The notes under the pieces: model-generated | What the model was told of the DNA's origin: nothing | Databases searched by the model: none | The model's input: only the letters and a program-made list of their open reading frames with translations | Position numbers and translations under genes: made by a program | Shown: positions 62,702 to 64,000 of the stretch, one piece after another | How the letters are laid out: each line of letters opens with the position of its first letter | How positions within the stretch are numbered: position 1 is the stretch's first letter | NCBI GenBank assembly: GCA_017399865.1 | Contig: JAFQAT010000010.1 | Span: forward strand, 17,853-81,852 | DNA length: 64,000 nucleotides | Direction of reading: 5' to 3' | Source of the DNA: Bacteroidales bacterium | GTDB lineage: Bacteria > Bacteroidota > Bacteroidia > Bacteroidales > UBA932

Positions 62702-63538
62702 CTACTTGATTACAGATACGGCAGAAGGCTTCTTCACGGCTTTGTGGGCAGCCTTCTGTGCTATCTTGCATTCTTTCGCAGTCATTCCCTCAGGGCAGTA
62801 TGAGTTGCCCACAGGATTGATGCCGAAAACAGACTCGAGCCATGTGCATGCCGCTATATAGCGTCCATGAATGAAACTGAGGTGGAAGCCATCACGGGTC
62901 AGATCCTGTCCCAAAGATGAAGTTCGGGCATTCTGTATCGCCGTTCCCGAAGGAATGACCAGTTCTATTCCCACTTTCGGAACCTCCTGGTTTACAGTAT
63001 TGACAATCGCCTCATACATCTTCATCTGGTCTCTGTCATAGTTTACAAAGCCACCGTGGTTCGAACCGGGAGCATATGCCCATGTCTGATGGAACATGAT
63101 GACGGCATCCTCCGGAATTCTTGCCTTCACAAACTCGACAAGTTCAGGCAGACGCGCATACGACTCCGGCATTCCGGAATTCTGGCTCACCTGCTGCAAA
63201 CTTACATAATCCCATTCCTCCTCAGCAAGTACCTTTTCAAGGGTGTATCCCCAAGCCTCGGTCATATTGCCGTCGACATCAAACTTGCGATATCTGTAAT
63301 CAGGAATATTGCCTCTCAAATTATTGACATGTCTTTCGATCGAACATCCGCCGATATACATGTTGCATATGATGGCTTTTACACCTTCCGCCCTGACGAG
63401 CGGAGAAAGATGCTGCTCTATCGCATCTTCCGAAAAACTGTTTCCGATAGCAAGAACCTTCAATGTGTCCGGCTGTGCAGCCCATGAACTGAAAGCGGAA
63501 AGGACAATCAGACTTAAAACAATAAATATCTTTTTCAT
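62702..63538 (-). CDS. DUF4886 (SGNH-like) exported protein
   Basis: 278 residues from ATG 63538, where the signal peptide begins (MKKIFIVLSLIVLSAFSSWAAQ); five in-frame residues upstream are discounted. It resembles the DUF4886 family, related to SGNH/GDSL esterases: LAIGNSFSEDAIEQHL (Ser in GNSFS as candidate nucleophile), YIGGCSIERHVNNL, DYVSLQQVSQNSG and DGFHLS (Asp/His pair) near residue 220. No signal for lipidation. It could be a further glycan deacetylase, though activity in this family is little known. Confidence 0.8.
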   Translation of the reverse strand: MKKIFIVLSLIVLSAFSSWAAQPDTLKVLAIGNSFSEDAIEQHLSPLVRAEGVKAIICNMYIGGCSIERHVNNLRGNIPDYRYRKFDVDGNMTEAWGYTLEKVLAEEEWDYVSLQQVSQNSGMPESYARLPELVEFVKARIPEDAVIMFHQTWAYAPGSNHGGFVNYDRDQMKMYEAIVNTVNQEVPKVGIELVIPSGTAIQNARTSSLGQDLTRDGFHLSFIHGRYIAACTWLESVFGINPVGNSYCPEGMTAKECKIAQKAAHKAVKKPSAVSVIK

Positions 63539-63557
63539 AGTTTCATCATTCATAACA

Positions 63558-63593
63558 TTAACCCCGAAAGTTTCTGATGACTTCCGGGGTTAA
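63558..63593. terminator. Hairpin between the EF-G-like gene and DUF4886
   Basis: TTAACCCCG (63558-63566) pairs with CGGGGTTAA (63585-63593), 17 bases after the EF-G stop. It has no U tract on minus, so it may be a weak terminator or an mRNA-end structure. Confidence 0.55.
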
Positions 63594-63610
63594 ATGGCTT
63601 ATTGAAATTA

Positions 63611-64000
63611 TTAGTCTTCCTTCTCCTCTTCGAGATATGCCTTCAGGAGCTTTTCCTGTACATCACCTGGAACAGGCTGGTAGTCAGCGAAGTCCATTGT
63701 GAATGTCGCGCTTCCTGAAGTGAGGGAGCTGAGGGTTGTAGAGTAACGGTAGAGCTCTGCAAGAGGAACACGTGCCTTGATAGTGCTGAATCCCTTGTCC
63801 TCGCCCATTCCTTCGATGAGGGCACGGCGGTTCTGGAGGTCAGACATACAAGCACCCATGTAATCTGATGGAGTAAGGACTTCTACGTTATAGATTGGCT
63901 CCATGATCTTCGGACCTGCGATACGGAACGCTTCCTTGAATGCGTTACGTGATGCGAGAACGAATGAGATTTCATTTGAGTCAACCGGGTGCATCTTACC
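63611..64000 (-). CDS. Elongation factor G family protein, C-terminal part (EF-G2-like), 5' end outside window
   Basis: The last 129 codons of an EF-G-like GTPase are visible; the frame stays open to base 64000 (the residues before the first in-window Met read GK). The region is domain IV/V: MHPVDSNEISFVLASRNAFKEAF, GPKIMEPIYNVEVLTPSDYMGACMSDLQNRRALIEGM, TTLSSLTSGSATFTMDFADYQPVP, ending EEEKED. Canonical str-operon EF-G has HDVDSSEMAF at the first motif, and no rpsJ or tuf follows here, so this looks like the Bacteroidota EF-G2 paralogue, which in Bacteroides is reported to serve translation in carbon starvation. That assignment is inferred. Confidence 0.85.
   Translation of the reverse strand, partial: GKMHPVDSNEISFVLASRNAFKEAFRIAGPKIMEPIYNVEVLTPSDYMGACMSDLQNRRALIEGMGEDKGFSTIKARVPLAELYRYSTTLSSLTSGSATFTMDFADYQPVPGDVQEKLLKAYLEEEKED

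Noticed and set aside
1-64000. Insertion sequences, integrases, tRNA or rRNA genes
   Set aside because: No transposase or integrase motif, tRNA cloverleaf or rRNA stretch was recognised; tRNA absence was judged by eye and should be confirmed with tRNAscan-SE.

Overview
The window looks like a chromosomal segment of a Bacteroidota bacterium, most likely Bacteroidales. Evidence is the tandem SusC/SusD outer-membrane pairs, Cys-lipobox lipoproteins, an ECF sigma/DUF4252 cluster, and at least a dozen copies of the Bacteroidota -7 promoter motif TAnnTTTG placed just upstream of genes. No rRNA, tRNA, CRISPR array, transposase or phage gene was seen. I cannot assign a genus from sequence alone.

Layout. 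(1) 1-11469, minus strand: a mannan utilisation operon running leftwards: GH130 mannosylglucose phosphorylase, GPH/MFS transporter, a GH5-CE7 fusion lipoprotein, SusC, SusD, and a second, shorter SusC cut by the window edge. (2) 11637-14498, plus strand: a mannobiose 2-epimerase and a GH43 enzyme. (3) 14607-23196: a block with an ECF sigma/anti-sigma/DUF4252 cluster, an orphan prodomain-like lipoprotein, aspS, ksgA, a GH18 and a flavodoxin-like reductase. (4) 23197-32352: a divergent block with GH2 beta-galactosidase, a sialate-O-acetylesterase-type esterase and a second epimerase on minus, and GH26 mannanase plus a second GH130 on plus. (5) 56148-32427, minus strand: a large (about 22-24 kb) mannan operon: surface glycan-binding lipoprotein, GH26, SusC, SusD, short SusC, SusD, DUF1735-like lipoprotein, DUF5060 glycosidase, two GH2 enzymes, a second surface lipoprotein and, beyond an intrinsic terminator, GH18-ThuA. 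(6) 56383-62698, plus strand: carboxylesterase, GH30, AraC-type regulator, GH3. (7) 62702-64000, minus: DUF4886 protein and the 3' end of an EF-G-like gene.

How the genes fit together (established for the families, inferred for this organism): surface GH26 and GH5 mannanases cut beta-1,4-mannan or glucomannan, SusC/D pairs import the oligosaccharides, periplasmic GH2, GH3 and GH26 enzymes trim them, several esterases remove acetyl groups, the GPH transporter brings mannobiose into the cytoplasm, the epimerase converts it to mannosylglucose, and GH130 phosphorolyses that to mannose 1-phosphate and glucose. This is the Bacteroides fragilis-type mannobiose pathway, here present twice in mirrored divergent modules. 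No alpha-galactosidase (GH27/GH36) is visible, while four or more candidate esterases are, so acetylated glucomannan is a more natural substrate guess than galactomannan.

Most notable signals: a roughly 190-residue module with an IPxGxSxW-like signature repeated three times in the two surface lipoproteins; a dispersed structured repeat whose helices differ in sequence but keep pairing; the duplicated inverted mannobiose modules with about 93% identical GH130 proteins; GH18-ThuA and GH5-CE7 fusions; an intrinsic terminator inside the large operon; and an orphan protease-prodomain-like lipoprotein.
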